Part shown: positions 24,003-31,802 of the stretch, piece after piece | Layout of the letters: every line of letters starts with the position of its first letter | How positions within the stretch are numbered: the stretch's first letter is position 1 | Origin: an uncultured Reyranella sp. | GTDB taxonomy: Bacteria > Pseudomonadota > Alphaproteobacteria > Reyranellales > Reyranellaceae | Direction of reading: 5' to 3' | Assembly: GCA_937915145.1 (NCBI GenBank) | Contig: CALDNT010000055.1 | Span: 1 to 32,579 of the forward strand | Length of the DNA stretch: 32,579 nucleotides | Position numbers and translations under genes: made by a program | Notes under the pieces: model-generated | Told to the model about the DNA's origin: nothing | The model's input: only the letters and a program-made list of their open reading frames with translations | The model's database searches: none

Positions 24003-24064
24003 ATCATCGCCGCGACGTGTGTAAAGCGCGGGCCGTCCGGTTACTCGCCCGGAGCGGCCTTTTT
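24003..24064 (+). ncRNA. Candidate short RNA between promoter and terminator
   Basis: If the promoter at 23967-23996 is used, the transcript would begin near 24003 and end at the terminator at 24064, about 60 nucleotides, with no coding sequence. The 5' half (about 28 bases) is unstructured to the eye and the 3' half is the terminator hairpin. I know no RNA family that matches. Alternatively the terminator is a relic of the dead cupin gene, 87 bases upstream. Confidence 0.3.
24031..24064 (+). terminator. Rho-independent terminator
   Basis: Stem GGCCGTCCGG (24031-24040) with CCGGAGCGGCC (24049-24059), one bulged G at 24054, loop TTACTCGC, then TTTTT at 24060-24064. This is a classic terminator, pointing away from the cupin remnant. 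Confidence 0.75.
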
Positions 24065-24082
24065 CGTGGCCGGGACAGCGCG

Positions 24083-24200
24083 AATTGTCAGACAGGCCCG
24101 CGATTCGCGCCGTCGTTGAAAAGAATCGTCCGGTTCAGGCCGGCCGCTGATTTGTGAATTTTCAGACAGACGGATCCTGGACAACTGGCGTCTGAAAATT
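24083..24200. repeat. Three copies of an AATTnTCAGAC motif
   Basis: AATTGTCAGACAG at 24083-24095 and AATTTTCAGACAG at 24157-24169 are direct repeats 74 bp apart differing at one base. GTCTGAAAATT at 24190-24200 is the exact inverted partner of the second copy (11-bp arms, 22-bp spacer), ending five bases before the MATE stop codon. They may be regulator sites or ends of a decayed mobile element; the sequence cannot decide. Confidence 0.5.
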
Positions 24201-24205
24201 GGCCT

Positions 24206-25558
24206 TCAGCCGGTCCACGCCCGGCGCGTGGTCGAGAAGGCCAGCACCAGCGAGAAGACCACGATGCCGGCGGCGACGCAGGCATAGAGGCCCGAGACAC
24301 CCCAGCCGAAAGTGTCGAGGGCGAGCAGGCTGCCGCCGGCGGCGATGGTGATGCGGGTGAGGTTGGCGCCGACCGGCCAGTACATCTCGCCGGTACCCTG
24401 CGAGGCGAAGTAGAGCGCCATGGCGAGGCCGAAGAAGCCGTACACGGGTCCGACGATGCTGAGGTAGTGCCGGCCCGAGGCGAGCGCGCCGGGATCGCTG
24501 GTGAACAGGCCGAGCCAGAGGTCGGGCCAGATCGCCACAACGAGGCCGATCGCGGTCGCCACGGCGCCGGCCATCAGCGCCCCGGTCCACGCCATGCGCC
24601 GGGCGCGGGCATATTGGCGGGCGCCGATGTTGGTGCCGACCAGCGCCGTCAGCGTGGCGCCGATGCCGAAGCTGATCGGGATCAGCATGTATTCCAGCCG
24701 GCTGCCGATGCCGTAGCCGGCGATGGCGGCGTCGCCCTGGCGGCCGATCAGGCCGGTGACGACCAGCACCGTGCCGTTGGTCAGCACGACCACGAGGCAG
24801 GCGATGGCGCCCACCTTCAGGATGTCGCTGAATGCCCGCCAGCGGAAACCGTCGACCGGCCAGCGCAGCCGCAGCGTGGCCCCGGCGCCGGTCAGCCGCG
24901 ACAGCATCCAGACCGCGGCGAAGGCGAAGGAGATGACCGCGGCCGCCGCCGGTCCGCGAATGCCGAGCGCCGGCAGGCCGAACCAGCCGAGCGTCAGCGC
25001 GCCGGTGAGAGGGATCTGCAGCGCCGCACTCGCCACCAGGGCATAGCCCGGAGTCTTCATGTCGCCGGTGCCGCGCAGTACCGAGGCCATGGAATTGGCC
25101 ACCCAGTGCACGACGCAGCCCAGGAACAGGATGGTGGCGAAGGCCTCGGCGCCGTCGAGTGCGCCGCCGCTGCCGCCCAGCGCGCCGAAGATCAGCCGGC
25201 CGAAGCCCACGAAGATGATCGCGAACAGGGCAGCCATGCCGAGCGCGATCACCAGCGCATGGGCCGCCGCCGCTTCCGCCGCCGCCTTGTTGCCCGAGCC
25301 CAGCGCGCGCGCCACCGAAGACGAGATGCCGCCACCCATGGCACCGGCCGACATCATGCCCAGCGTCATCTGGGCGGGAAACACCAGAGCGAGCGCTGCA
25401 AGATCGGTGGTGCTGCCGAGTCGGCCCACGAACCAGCCGTCGGAAATGCTGACCAGGCTCTGCATCGCCACGTTCAGCACGTTGGGAGCGGCGAGGGCGA
25501 GGATGGTGGGCACGATCGGCTCGGCCAGCATCATCTGCCGGCGTTCTGCGGGGGTCAT
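24206..25558 (-). CDS. MATE-family efflux transporter
   Basis: A 450-residue inner-membrane antiporter of the multidrug and toxin extrusion family, exporting organic cations or drugs against Na+ or H+. Twelve hydrophobic helices are apparent in two halves: the first begins with ILALAAPNVLNVAMQSLVSISD (part, about 18-39), the second near 230-260 after the central loop with RLTGAG. The segment VLRGTGDMKTP (about 159-169) is the typical MATE intracellular loop. The ATG at 25558 begins MTPAERRQ. It is 57 bp downstream of the acyl carrier protein gene on the same strand and may share its transcript. Substrate unknown. Confidence 0.93.
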   Translation of the reverse strand: MTPAERRQMMLAEPIVPTILALAAPNVLNVAMQSLVSISDGWFVGRLGSTTDLAALALVFPAQMTLGMMSAGAMGGGISSSVARALGSGNKAAAEAAAAHALVIALGMAALFAIIFVGFGRLIFGALGGSGGALDGAEAFATILFLGCVVHWVANSMASVLRGTGDMKTPGYALVASAALQIPLTGALTLGWFGLPALGIRGPAAAAVISFAFAAVWMLSRLTGAGATLRLRWPVDGFRWRAFSDILKVGAIACLVVVLTNGTVLVVTGLIGRQGDAAIAGYGIGSRLEYMLIPISFGIGATLTALVGTNIGARQYARARRMAWTGALMAGAVATAIGLVVAIWPDLWLGLFTSDPGALASGRHYLSIVGPVYGFFGLAMALYFASQGTGEMYWPVGANLTRITIAAGGSLLALDTFGWGVSGLYACVAAGIVVFSLVLAFSTTRRAWTG

Positions 25559-25615
25559 TGCAGACTTGTTAGCACGCAGCCCGCGGTGCGCTCGCGAACT
25601 TATCTCATGGCAGCA

Positions 25616-25900
25616 TCAACGCCGGGCGGCGAGCGCCACGACGGTTCCGGCCAACTGGTCGATCGTGTCGATCTCCGCCACGACGTTCATCGGGATAGCG
25701 ACGTCAAAGCGGTCTTCCAGCTCCATGATCACATCCATGATCGTGAGCGAGTCGATCGCCAGGCCCTTGGAGATCACGGTCTGTGGGGTGATCGTCATGC
25801 TGCCGACCTGGTAGGGCGCGAGAAGACGGAGGATTTCGCCCGTCACGTCGACCTGCAGCGCCGTATTGGTATTCGCGGTCAGTTCATATGTGCTCAGCAA
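25616..25900 (-). CDS. Acyl carrier protein (stand-alone)
   Basis: A 94-residue four-helix carrier protein. The phosphopantetheine site is Ser51 in LAIDSLTIMD (48-57), followed by the recognition helix VIMELEDRFDVAIP. It has an N-terminal extension of about 20 residues beyond an ordinary ACP (about 78 residues). I place the start at TTG 25900 because GGAGG (25906-25910) lies five bases upstream; the in-frame GTG at 25912 overlaps that ribosome site. No ketosynthase, adenylation enzyme or phosphopantetheinyl transferase is in the window, so its acyl partner is elsewhere; MATE export of a carrier-made product is speculative. It is not next to fabF/fabG, so it is unlikely to be the housekeeping ACP. 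Confidence 0.85.
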   Translation of the reverse strand: MLSTYELTANTNTALQVDVTGEILRLLAPYQVGSMTITPQTVISKGLAIDSLTIMDVIMELEDRFDVAIPMNVVAEIDTIDQLAGTVVALAARR

Positions 25901-26013
25901 GGTAACCTCCACCGGATGATGCCGCAGGCATCTGATCGGAGCGGTGGGGCCAAGTGAAATAACGATTGGTTACCTGGTGTTGCGACATATTTCGTAATGT
26001 TGCGCCGCTTGCC

Positions 26014-27372
26014 TCACTCAGCGGCAAGCGGTGCCGGCGACAGCCATCGATCGAAATCGCGCAGCGCCCGCGCGCTCATCGCCTGCTTGCGTTCCTTGCC
26101 CCTGAAGGCGCCCTCCATGGGCGGGAACAGGCCGAAGTTGACGTTCATCGGCTGGAAGGTGGTGGCGTCGGCACCGCCGGTGATGTGGCCGAGCAGGGCG
26201 CCCATCGCGGTGGTCGGCGGGGGCGCGGTCAGCGCGCGGCCTTGTCTCTCGGCCGCCGCAAAACGCCCGGTCATCAGGCCGATGGCAGCACTCTCGACAT
26301 AGCCCTCGCAGCCGGTGATCTGGCCGGCGAAGCGCAACCGCAGCATCGCCTTCAGCCGCAGCGTGGCATCGAGCAGGCGCGGGCTGTTGAGAAAGGTATT
26401 GCGATGCAGGCCACCGAGACGCGCGAACTCGGCACTCTGCAGACCGGGAATTGTGCGGAACAGGCGGACCTGCTCGGCATGCTTCAGCTTGGTCTGGAAG
26501 CCCACGATGTTCCACAGCGTGCCCAGCGCATTGTCCTGGCGGAGCTGTACGACCGCCCACGGCCGCGTGCCGGTGCGCGGATCGCGCAGGCCGACCGGCT
26601 TCATCGGGCCGAACCGCAGGGTCTGCGGGCCGCTCGCCGCGATCACCTCGATCGGCTGGCAGCCGTTGAAGTAGGGTGTGTTGTGTTCCCACTCCTTGAA
26701 CTCGGTCTTGTCGCCCGACAAGAGTCCCGCGACGAAGGCCTCGTACTCGGTCTTGTCGAGCGGGCAGTTGAGATAGTCGGCGCCGTCGCCGCCAGGTCCA
26801 CCCTTGTCGTAGCGCGACTGCTTCCAGGCAATCGACAGATCGATGCTGTCGTGATGGACGATCGGCGCGATGGCATCGAAGAAGGCGAGCTGGTCCTCGC
26901 CGGTGAGCTTGGCCAGGGCTTCAGCCAATGCCGGCGATGTCAGCGGGCCGGTGGCCACGATCACGCTGTCCCAGTCGTCTGGCGGCAGGCCCGCAACTTC
27001 GGCGCGCTCCAGTGTGACCAGCGAATGGGCAAGCAGCGCTTTCTGAACGGCGGCGGAGAAGCCGTGGCGATCGACCGCCAGCGCACCGCCGGCCGGCAGC
27101 TTGTGCGCGTCGGCCGCGCGCATGATCAGCGACCCGGCGCGGCGCATCTCCTCGTGCAGCAGGCCGACCGCATTGTTGGCGGCATCGTCGGAGCGGAACG
27201 AATTGGAGCACACGAGTTCGGCGAGATTGTCCGTGAGATGTGCCTCGGTACCGCGCACCGGCCGCATCTCGTGCAGCACCACGGGCACGCCGGACTCGGC
27301 GAGTTGCCACGCGGCCTCGCTGCCGGCGAGGCCGCCGCCCACGATGTGCACGTTCTTGATGCTTGACGTCAT
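26014..27372 (-). CDS. trmFO: Methylenetetrahydrofolate-tRNA-(uracil-5-)-methyltransferase TrmFO
   Basis: TrmFO forms 5-methyluridine at position 54 of tRNA, using methylene-tetrahydrofolate as carbon source and FAD/NAD(P)H as reductant. The 452-residue product has the FAD-binding GGGLAG at 12-17, the conserved EMRP...[19 protein letters not shown] region with Cys55, and YFNGCQPIE with Cys238; these two cysteines align by context with the catalytic pair of characterised TrmFO. The C-terminal motif GLFPPM and a lysine-rich helix close the protein. It is encoded alone on the minus strand; the RidA-like gene starts 47 bp away, divergent. Upstream of the stop a 101-bp gap separates it from the ACP start. 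Confidence 0.97.
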   Translation of the reverse strand: MTSSIKNVHIVGGGLAGSEAAWQLAESGVPVVLHEMRPVRGTEAHLTDNLAELVCSNSFRSDDAANNAVGLLHEEMRRAGSLIMRAADAHKLPAGGALAVDRHGFSAAVQKALLAHSLVTLERAEVAGLPPDDWDSVIVATGPLTSPALAEALAKLTGEDQLAFFDAIAPIVHHDSIDLSIAWKQSRYDKGGPGGDGADYLNCPLDKTEYEAFVAGLLSGDKTEFKEWEHNTPYFNGCQPIEVIAASGPQTLRFGPMKPVGLRDPRTGTRPWAVVQLRQDNALGTLWNIVGFQTKLKHAEQVRLFRTIPGLQSAEFARLGGLHRNTFLNSPRLLDATLRLKAMLRLRFAGQITGCEGYVESAAIGLMTGRFAAAERQGRALTAPPPTTAMGALLGHITGGADATTFQPMNVNFGLFPPMEGAFRGKERKQAMSARALRDFDRWLSPAPLAAE

Positions 27373-27419
27373 GCTCTCCGACCTGAAACCGTGCGCTTCC
27401 TTACATGGGAGGAAGCGTC

Positions 27420-27806
27420 ATGGCGATCAAGTTCCACAATCCGAAGACCGTGTCGTTCGCCGGCAAGTACAGCCTCGGCGCCGAAGTGCCGGAAGGCGCG
27501 CGAATGCTCTATGTCTCGGGACAGGTCGGCGTCGATGGGCGCGGCAAACTGCAGCCCACTTTCGAGAAGCAGGCGGCCCAGGTCTGGAAGAACATTGCCC
27601 AGGTGCTGAAGGCCGGCGGCATGAGCTACAGGAACATCGTCAAGGTCACGGTCTTCCTGACCGACAGCCGCTTCGTGGGTCCCTACCGCACGGTGCGCGA
27701 CAGGTTCATCAAGAACGCGCCCTATCCCGCCTCGACCCTGCTGGTCGTACAGGGCCTCGCCGATCCCGCCATGCTGGTCGAGGTCGAGGTGGTGGCGGCG
27801 AAGTGA
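27420..27806 (+). CDS. RidA/YjgF-family protein lacking the catalytic arginine
   Basis: A 128-residue RidA-like subunit, expected to form trimers. Canonical RidA hydrolyses reactive enamine/imine intermediates using an arginine in the PxRS motif before the last strand. Here that stretch reads PYPASTLLVVQ (about 101-111) and has Ser where Arg is expected, so imine deaminase activity is doubtful; it fits the Rid4-Rid7 type groups of uncertain role. The first strand and LYVSGQVGVDGRGKL (about 30-44) and IVKVTVFLTD are typical. The ATG at 27420 has GGGAGG upstream. The TGA overlaps the GTG of the sulfatase gene (GTGA), which makes the two translationally coupled. Confidence 0.87.
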   Translation: MAIKFHNPKTVSFAGKYSLGAEVPEGARMLYVSGQVGVDGRGKLQPTFEKQAAQVWKNIAQVLKAGGMSYRNIVKVTVFLTDSRFVGPYRTVRDRFIKNAPYPASTLLVVQGLADPAMLVEVEVVAAK

Positions 27807-29614
27807 GGAAGCCGCCCACGCCGCTGTTTCCCGACCCGCCGCCCAATACCTCCCGTCGCACGGCGATGGCCTCGGGGGCGGCGCTGCTTGGCACGACCGT
27901 GCTTGGCGGCCTGTCGGCCAACGCCCAGTCCGGAACCGTGTCCGGCGCAGCGCCGACTGCCGCCGGTGCCATGCCGTCGGGCTACAACATCCTGTTCGTG
28001 CTGGTCGATCAGGAGCATTTCTTTCCGAAATGGCCGTTTCCGGTGCCGGCCCGCGAGGCCATCAAAAAGAAGGCCATCATCTTCCTCAATCATCAGGCCG
28101 CATCCTGCGTGTGTTCGTCGGCGCGGTCGGTGATCTATACCGGCCAGCACATCCAGCACACGGGCATCGCCGACAATCTGAACTACATCTGGCAGCGCGA
28201 CCTCGCGACCGGCATCAAGACCGTCGGCCATCGCCTGACCGAACTCGGCTACCACGCCGCCTATCAGGGCAAGTGGCACCTGTCCGCCAATCTCGACCTG
28301 ACGGACAAGGCCATCGATGCGCCGTTGCGGGCGTATCGCGACACGATCGCGACCTACGGCTTCAAGGATTTCTTCGGGGTCGGCGACCTGATCGATGGCA
28401 CGCTGGGCGGTTACAGCTACGACGACACCACGCTGGCCTCGGCCATCACCTGGTTGCGAACGGAGGCCGAGACGCTGCGGACCAAGGGCCAGCCCTGGTA
28501 CCTCGCGGTGAACTTCGTCAATCCGCACGACGTGATGTATTTCGATTCCGACCTGCCGTCGGAAAACATCCAGGGCAAGGGTCCCGTGATACCGATCGCG
28601 CGGGCGCCCGACGATGAGATTTATCGCGCGACCTGGGACGACCATCCCCTGCCGGCCAGCCGCCACCAGCCGTTCGACGCGCCGGGCCGGCCCGTCGGCC
28701 AGAAGCTTTACCAGCAGGTGCTGGACCTGATGGTGGGCCAGTGGCCGGACGAGGATCGCCGCTGGCGCGCCTTGCGCGACTATTACTTCAACGCCATCCG
28801 CGACTGCGACCGCAAGGTCGAGGGGCTGCTCGAAGCCTTGCGCAACAACGGCATGGACAAGAACACCATCGTGATCTTCTCGGCCGATCACGGCGAACTG
28901 GGCGGTCATCACCAGATGCGCGGCAAGGGCACCACCGCCTACTGGCCGCAGAACCACCTTCCCTTGATGATCCATCATCCGGCGTTCGAGGGCGGCAAGG
29001 AATGCGAGGCCATCACTTCGCAGCTCGACCTCGTGCCGACGATCATCGGCCTGACGGGCCGGGACGCGGCTGCCCGGGCGCGGGCCGCCGAAGGCCTGGT
29101 GGGCCGCGACTTCTCGGCCTGGCTCGGCAAGCCGGCCGAGGCCGGCGCGCAGTCGGTCCGCCCCGCGTCGCTCTACAATTTCGACATGCTGTCCTACCAG
29201 GGCACGAAATGGGCGGCGATGACCATCGACACCCGGAGCTATCGCGCCAAGCCGCCGGAGAAGCAGCTGGCCGAACTGGCGAAGCATCCGCCCGACTTCG
29301 GCAACAGGACCGCGATCCGCAGCATCTGGGATGGCCGCTACCGCTTCTCGCGCTACTTCTCCCCGGTCCACTTCAACACGCCGCGGTCGCTGGAGGAGCT
29401 GTTCGCGATGAACGACGTCGAGGTCTACGATCGTCGCAACGATCCCGAGGAAGTGATCAATCTCGCCCTCGACCGCAAGCGCAACGGCGATCTCATCCTG
29501 GCCTTGAACCAGGAGACCAACCGACGCATCGCCGAGGAGGTCGGCGACGACAACGGCCGCTTCCTGCCGATCCGCGACGGCAAGTGGCACTTCCCGCCGC
29601 TCAGCGAGCGGTAG
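27803..29614 (+). CDS. Tat-exported sulfatase-family hydrolase with altered active-site motif
   Basis: A 603-residue periplasmic enzyme of the sulfatase/alkaline phosphatase superfamily, expected to cleave a sulfate, phosphate or phosphonate ester. The N-terminus is a twin-arginine signal: SRR at 17-19 then a hydrophobic stretch (MASGAALLGTTVLGGLSA) and a small-residue cleavage site near AQS. Metal ligands Asp69 (LVDQEH), and the pair Asp362-His363 (FSADHGE) are present, with GKWH (about 154) in place. The nucleophile motif is C104-S-S-A-R108; the usual formylglycine consensus is C/S-x-P/A-x-R. Ser106 replaces Pro/Ala, so Cys conversion by formylglycine-generating enzyme is uncertain. The GTG at 27803 overlaps the RidA stop. 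Substrate unknown. Confidence 0.88.
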   Translation: MRKPPTPLFPDPPPNTSRRTAMASGAALLGTTVLGGLSANAQSGTVSGAAPTAAGAMPSGYNILFVLVDQEHFFPKWPFPVPAREAIKKKAIIFLNHQAASCVCSSARSVIYTGQHIQHTGIADNLNYIWQRDLATGIKTVGHRLTELGYHAAYQGKWHLSANLDLTDKAIDAPLRAYRDTIATYGFKDFFGVGDLIDGTLGGYSYDDTTLASAITWLRTEAETLRTKGQPWYLAVNFVNPHDVMYFDSDLPSENIQGKGPVIPIARAPDDEIYRATWDDHPLPASRHQPFDAPGRPVGQKLYQQVLDLMVGQWPDEDRRWRALRDYYFNAIRDCDRKVEGLLEALRNNGMDKNTIVIFSADHGELGGHHQMRGKGTTAYWPQNHLPLMIHHPAFEGGKECEAITSQLDLVPTIIGLTGRDAAARARAAEGLVGRDFSAWLGKPAEAGAQSVRPASLYNFDMLSYQGTKWAAMTIDTRSYRAKPPEKQLAELAKHPPDFGNRTAIRSIWDGRYRFSRYFSPVHFNTPRSLEELFAMNDVEVYDRRNDPEEVINLALDRKRNGDLILALNQETNRRIAEEVGDDNGRFLPIRDGKWHFPPLSER

Positions 29615-29672
29615 CGACGTCGGCGACCATGGCCCGACAGTCGTCGATCGACAGAGGAGGGGTTTAGTTTCG

Positions 29673-30305
29673 ATGGAATACGCATTCGTTCTGATCGGCG
29701 TTTTCGCGATCTTCATTCCGGCACTCATCCTGCCGGGGCCGGATTTCGTGGCCGTCGTTCGCGCCTCCATGACCCATGGCACGCGCGCCGGTCTTCTCAC
29801 CACGCTCGGCGTGTCGATGGGGCTTTGCCTCTATGCCACGCTCAGCCTGCTCGGCCTGTCGGCCATCCTGGTGAAATACCAATGGCTGACCTGGGCCGTG
29901 CGCCTTCTGGGCGGTGGCTATCTGGTCTTCCTCGGCATCAGGCTGCTCCGGGCCAGGCCGGGAACGATCGAATTCGACCGCGCGAACCCACCTTCGCGGC
30001 ATCGCGCGATCCTGTTCGGCTTTCTCGTGACCCTCACCAATCCCAAGGCCATCGTTCTGTTCGCCAGCGTCTTTGCGACCGCCGTCACGGCGTCGACACC
30101 GCTTTGGTTGATGGGCGTGATGATCGCCCTGGTGACTGCGTCGTCGCTCGCCTGGTACTCCTGCGTCAGCGTCTTCATGTCGTCCGGCCCGGTGATGCGC
30201 CGTTTCCAGAACGCCAGGCACTGGATCGAGCGGGCGGCCGGCGTCTGCTTCATCGGCCTCGGCGGCAAGGTGCTGGCCGATGCCGGGCGGCCGGTCTCGC
30301 CCTGA
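29673..30305 (+). CDS. LysE/RhtB-family exporter
   Basis: A 210-residue inner-membrane amino-acid or metabolite exporter of the LysE family. The N-terminal helix has the hallmark LILPGPDFVAVVRASMTHGTRAG (part, about 18-38); GFLVTLTNPKAIVLFASVFA (about 111-130) is the second family motif. About six membrane helices are visible. It is 58 bp after the sulfatase gene on the same strand, with GAGGAGGGG before the ATG, and may export a product of that pathway (inference). It is not a close copy of the exporter at 8140. A pair of hairpins follows the stop. Confidence 0.92.
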   Translation: MEYAFVLIGVFAIFIPALILPGPDFVAVVRASMTHGTRAGLLTTLGVSMGLCLYATLSLLGLSAILVKYQWLTWAVRLLGGGYLVFLGIRLLRARPGTIEFDRANPPSRHRAILFGFLVTLTNPKAIVLFASVFATAVTASTPLWLMGVMIALVTASSLAWYSCVSVFMSSGPVMRRFQNARHWIERAAGVCFIGLGGKVLADAGRPVSP

Positions 30306-30306
30306 T

Positions 30307-30343
30307 CCGGGCAAGCCCGGCGGTGGCCGGTTGAGGCCACCGC
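30307..30343 (+). terminator. Two adjacent hairpins after the LysE gene
   Basis: CCGGGC-AA-GCCCGG (30307-30320) sits directly before GCGGTGGCC-GGTTGA-GGCCACCGC (30320-30343), a perfect 9-bp stem. There is no T run, so this may stabilise the mRNA end or weakly terminate rather than act as an intrinsic terminator. The next gene starts 38 bp further on. Confidence 0.45.
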
Positions 30344-30380
30344 ATCCGCGTGACATCCTGCCGGTCAGGGAGAAATCGAC

Positions 30381-31130
30381 ATGCCGTTCTACGAAAAAGG
30401 CCCCGTCCGCATCTATTACGAAGAGGCAGGGTCGGGCTTTCCTCTGCTGATCATTCCCGGCGGCGGATTGAACGCCACCATCCCGTCCTTCGCCGCTTCC
30501 GCGCCGTTCGATGCGATGGCCGAATTCAAGGATCAGTACCGCTGCATCACCATGGACCTGCGCAATGCCAACGGTGGCCAATCCTCAGGCCCGCTCGAGG
30601 TCGACCGGCCGTGGGATGCCTACACCGATGACCATATCGGTCTGATGGATCATCTCGGCATCGACAAGTTCCTTGTGATGGGCTTCTGCATCGGCGGCCC
30701 GTTCATCTGGAACCTGCTGAAGCGTGCGCCGGGGCGCGTCGTCGCGGCCGTGCTGGCGCAGCCCAGCGGATCGCGCCCCGAAATGCGCGACCTCTTCTAC
30801 ACCAATAACATGGCCGGTTGGGCCCCCGTACTCGTCGCCCGCCGACCCGATATCACGATGGCGATGGCCGATTCGTTTCTGGACCGGATGTATCGCGCCA
30901 ACGCCGACTTCGTGTTCACCGTGACGCGCGATTTCGTCCGCGCCTGCCGGACGCCCATCCTCGTGCTGCCGGACGATATTCCGGCGCATCCATACGCGAT
31001 CGCCATGGAGTCGGCGATGCTCGCGCCCAACGCGCAGGTGAGCCTCTATCCCTGGAAAGATCCCAAGGAACGAATTCCCCTGGCGGTGCGTCACGTGCGT
31101 ACGTTCCTCCGGGCGCATCGGCCGGCATAA
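30381..31130 (+). CDS. Alpha/beta hydrolase with cysteine nucleophile
   Basis: A 249-residue alpha/beta-hydrolase-fold protein. The nucleophile elbow is GFCIGG at 101-106, so Cys103 replaces the usual serine; dienelactone hydrolases also use Cys in GYCxGG. The oxyanion strand PGGGLN (26-31) and the acid region PDDIPAHPY (about 206-214) are visible, but no His in a GH-type motif near the C-terminus is obvious, so the triad is incomplete or rearranged. It may be an esterase/lactonase, or a non-catalytic fold member. A CAGGGAGAAAT ribosome site precedes the ATG. The nuclease gene starts nine bases after its stop. Confidence 0.88.
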   Translation: MPFYEKGPVRIYYEEAGSGFPLLIIPGGGLNATIPSFAASAPFDAMAEFKDQYRCITMDLRNANGGQSSGPLEVDRPWDAYTDDHIGLMDHLGIDKFLVMGFCIGGPFIWNLLKRAPGRVVAAVLAQPSGSRPEMRDLFYTNNMAGWAPVLVARRPDITMAMADSFLDRMYRANADFVFTVTRDFVRACRTPILVLPDDIPAHPYAIAMESAMLAPNAQVSLYPWKDPKERIPLAVRHVRTFLRAHRPA

Positions 31131-31139
31131 GGTAGGCGG

Positions 31140-31796
31140 ATGCCAAGGGCGCGCGCGGCGTTCCTCGTCCTGCTGGGCACACTTGCGATGTCCCCGATCT
31201 CCTGGGCCCAGGCGCCAAATTCACTGGGCTCGGGGAAGGCGCCGGTACCCAACGTGCGGGCGCCGTTGCCGCGGGCGGAGCCGCCTGCCGCGGCGACCGC
31301 GCCCGCTGGCAACGCGATGCTGTCCGGACCGTCCAGCTCCACGGAAGTCGAGCGACGGCTGCCGACCACGACAGCAACGGGACGTGTCGTCAACGGCGAC
31401 ACCATCAAGGTCGACGGCCGGACCATTCGCCTCTGGGGCATCGACGCGCCGGAACTCGTTCAGGCATGCGAGCGCGACGGCCGCAGCTATGCCTGCGGGC
31501 ACGAGGCGGCGGCCTATCTCCGCACGCTGCTTTCTTCGGTTACTGTCGCCGCGGCGCTCGAGGTCACCTGCGTGCCGCGCACAAACGACCGCTATGGCCG
31601 GCCGGTCGCCGTTTGTATGCTGGGCGACATGGACCTCGGGGCCGAGATGGTGCGTGCCGGCTGGGCTCTGGCGTTCACCCAGCATGGCCGTGACTACGCC
31701 CCGCAGGAAGACGAGGCCCGGCAAAGCCGGCGTGGGTTATGGGAGGGGACGTTCGAGGCGCCGTGGGAGTGGCGGGAACGGAAGCTCGGCGAGTAG
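31140..31796 (+). CDS. Secreted thermonuclease-family protein (SNase-like)
   Basis: A 218-residue exported nuclease-like protein of the staphylococcal nuclease fold. Residues 1-23 are a Sec signal peptide ending SWAQA, then a proline/alanine-rich low-complexity spacer (about 24-70). The OB-fold domain begins near 80: GDTIKVDGRTIRLWGIDAPE gives the family's Asp, Arg and Glu (partly shown), DRYGRPVAVC supplies the second Arg, and EMVRAGWALAF is the terminal motif. Cysteines at about 111, 119, 144 and 159 may form disulfides. It is probably periplasmic, cutting nucleic acids with Ca2+. It follows the Cys hydrolase on the same strand. Confidence 0.9.
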   Translation: MPRARAAFLVLLGTLAMSPISWAQAPNSLGSGKAPVPNVRAPLPRAEPPAAATAPAGNAMLSGPSSSTEVERRLPTTTATGRVVNGDTIKVDGRTIRLWGIDAPELVQACERDGRSYACGHEAAAYLRTLLSSVTVAAALEVTCVPRTNDRYGRPVAVCMLGDMDLGAEMVRAGWALAFTQHGRDYAPQEDEARQSRRGLWEGTFEAPWEWRERKLGE

Positions 31797-31802
31797 GGAC
31801 GC

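Noticed and set aside
27722-29803. 693-codon open frame on the minus strand across the sulfatase gene
   Set aside because: The plus strand has a clear sulfatase with domain motifs and a Tat signal; the antisense frame is a by-product of high GC and has no recognisable domain.
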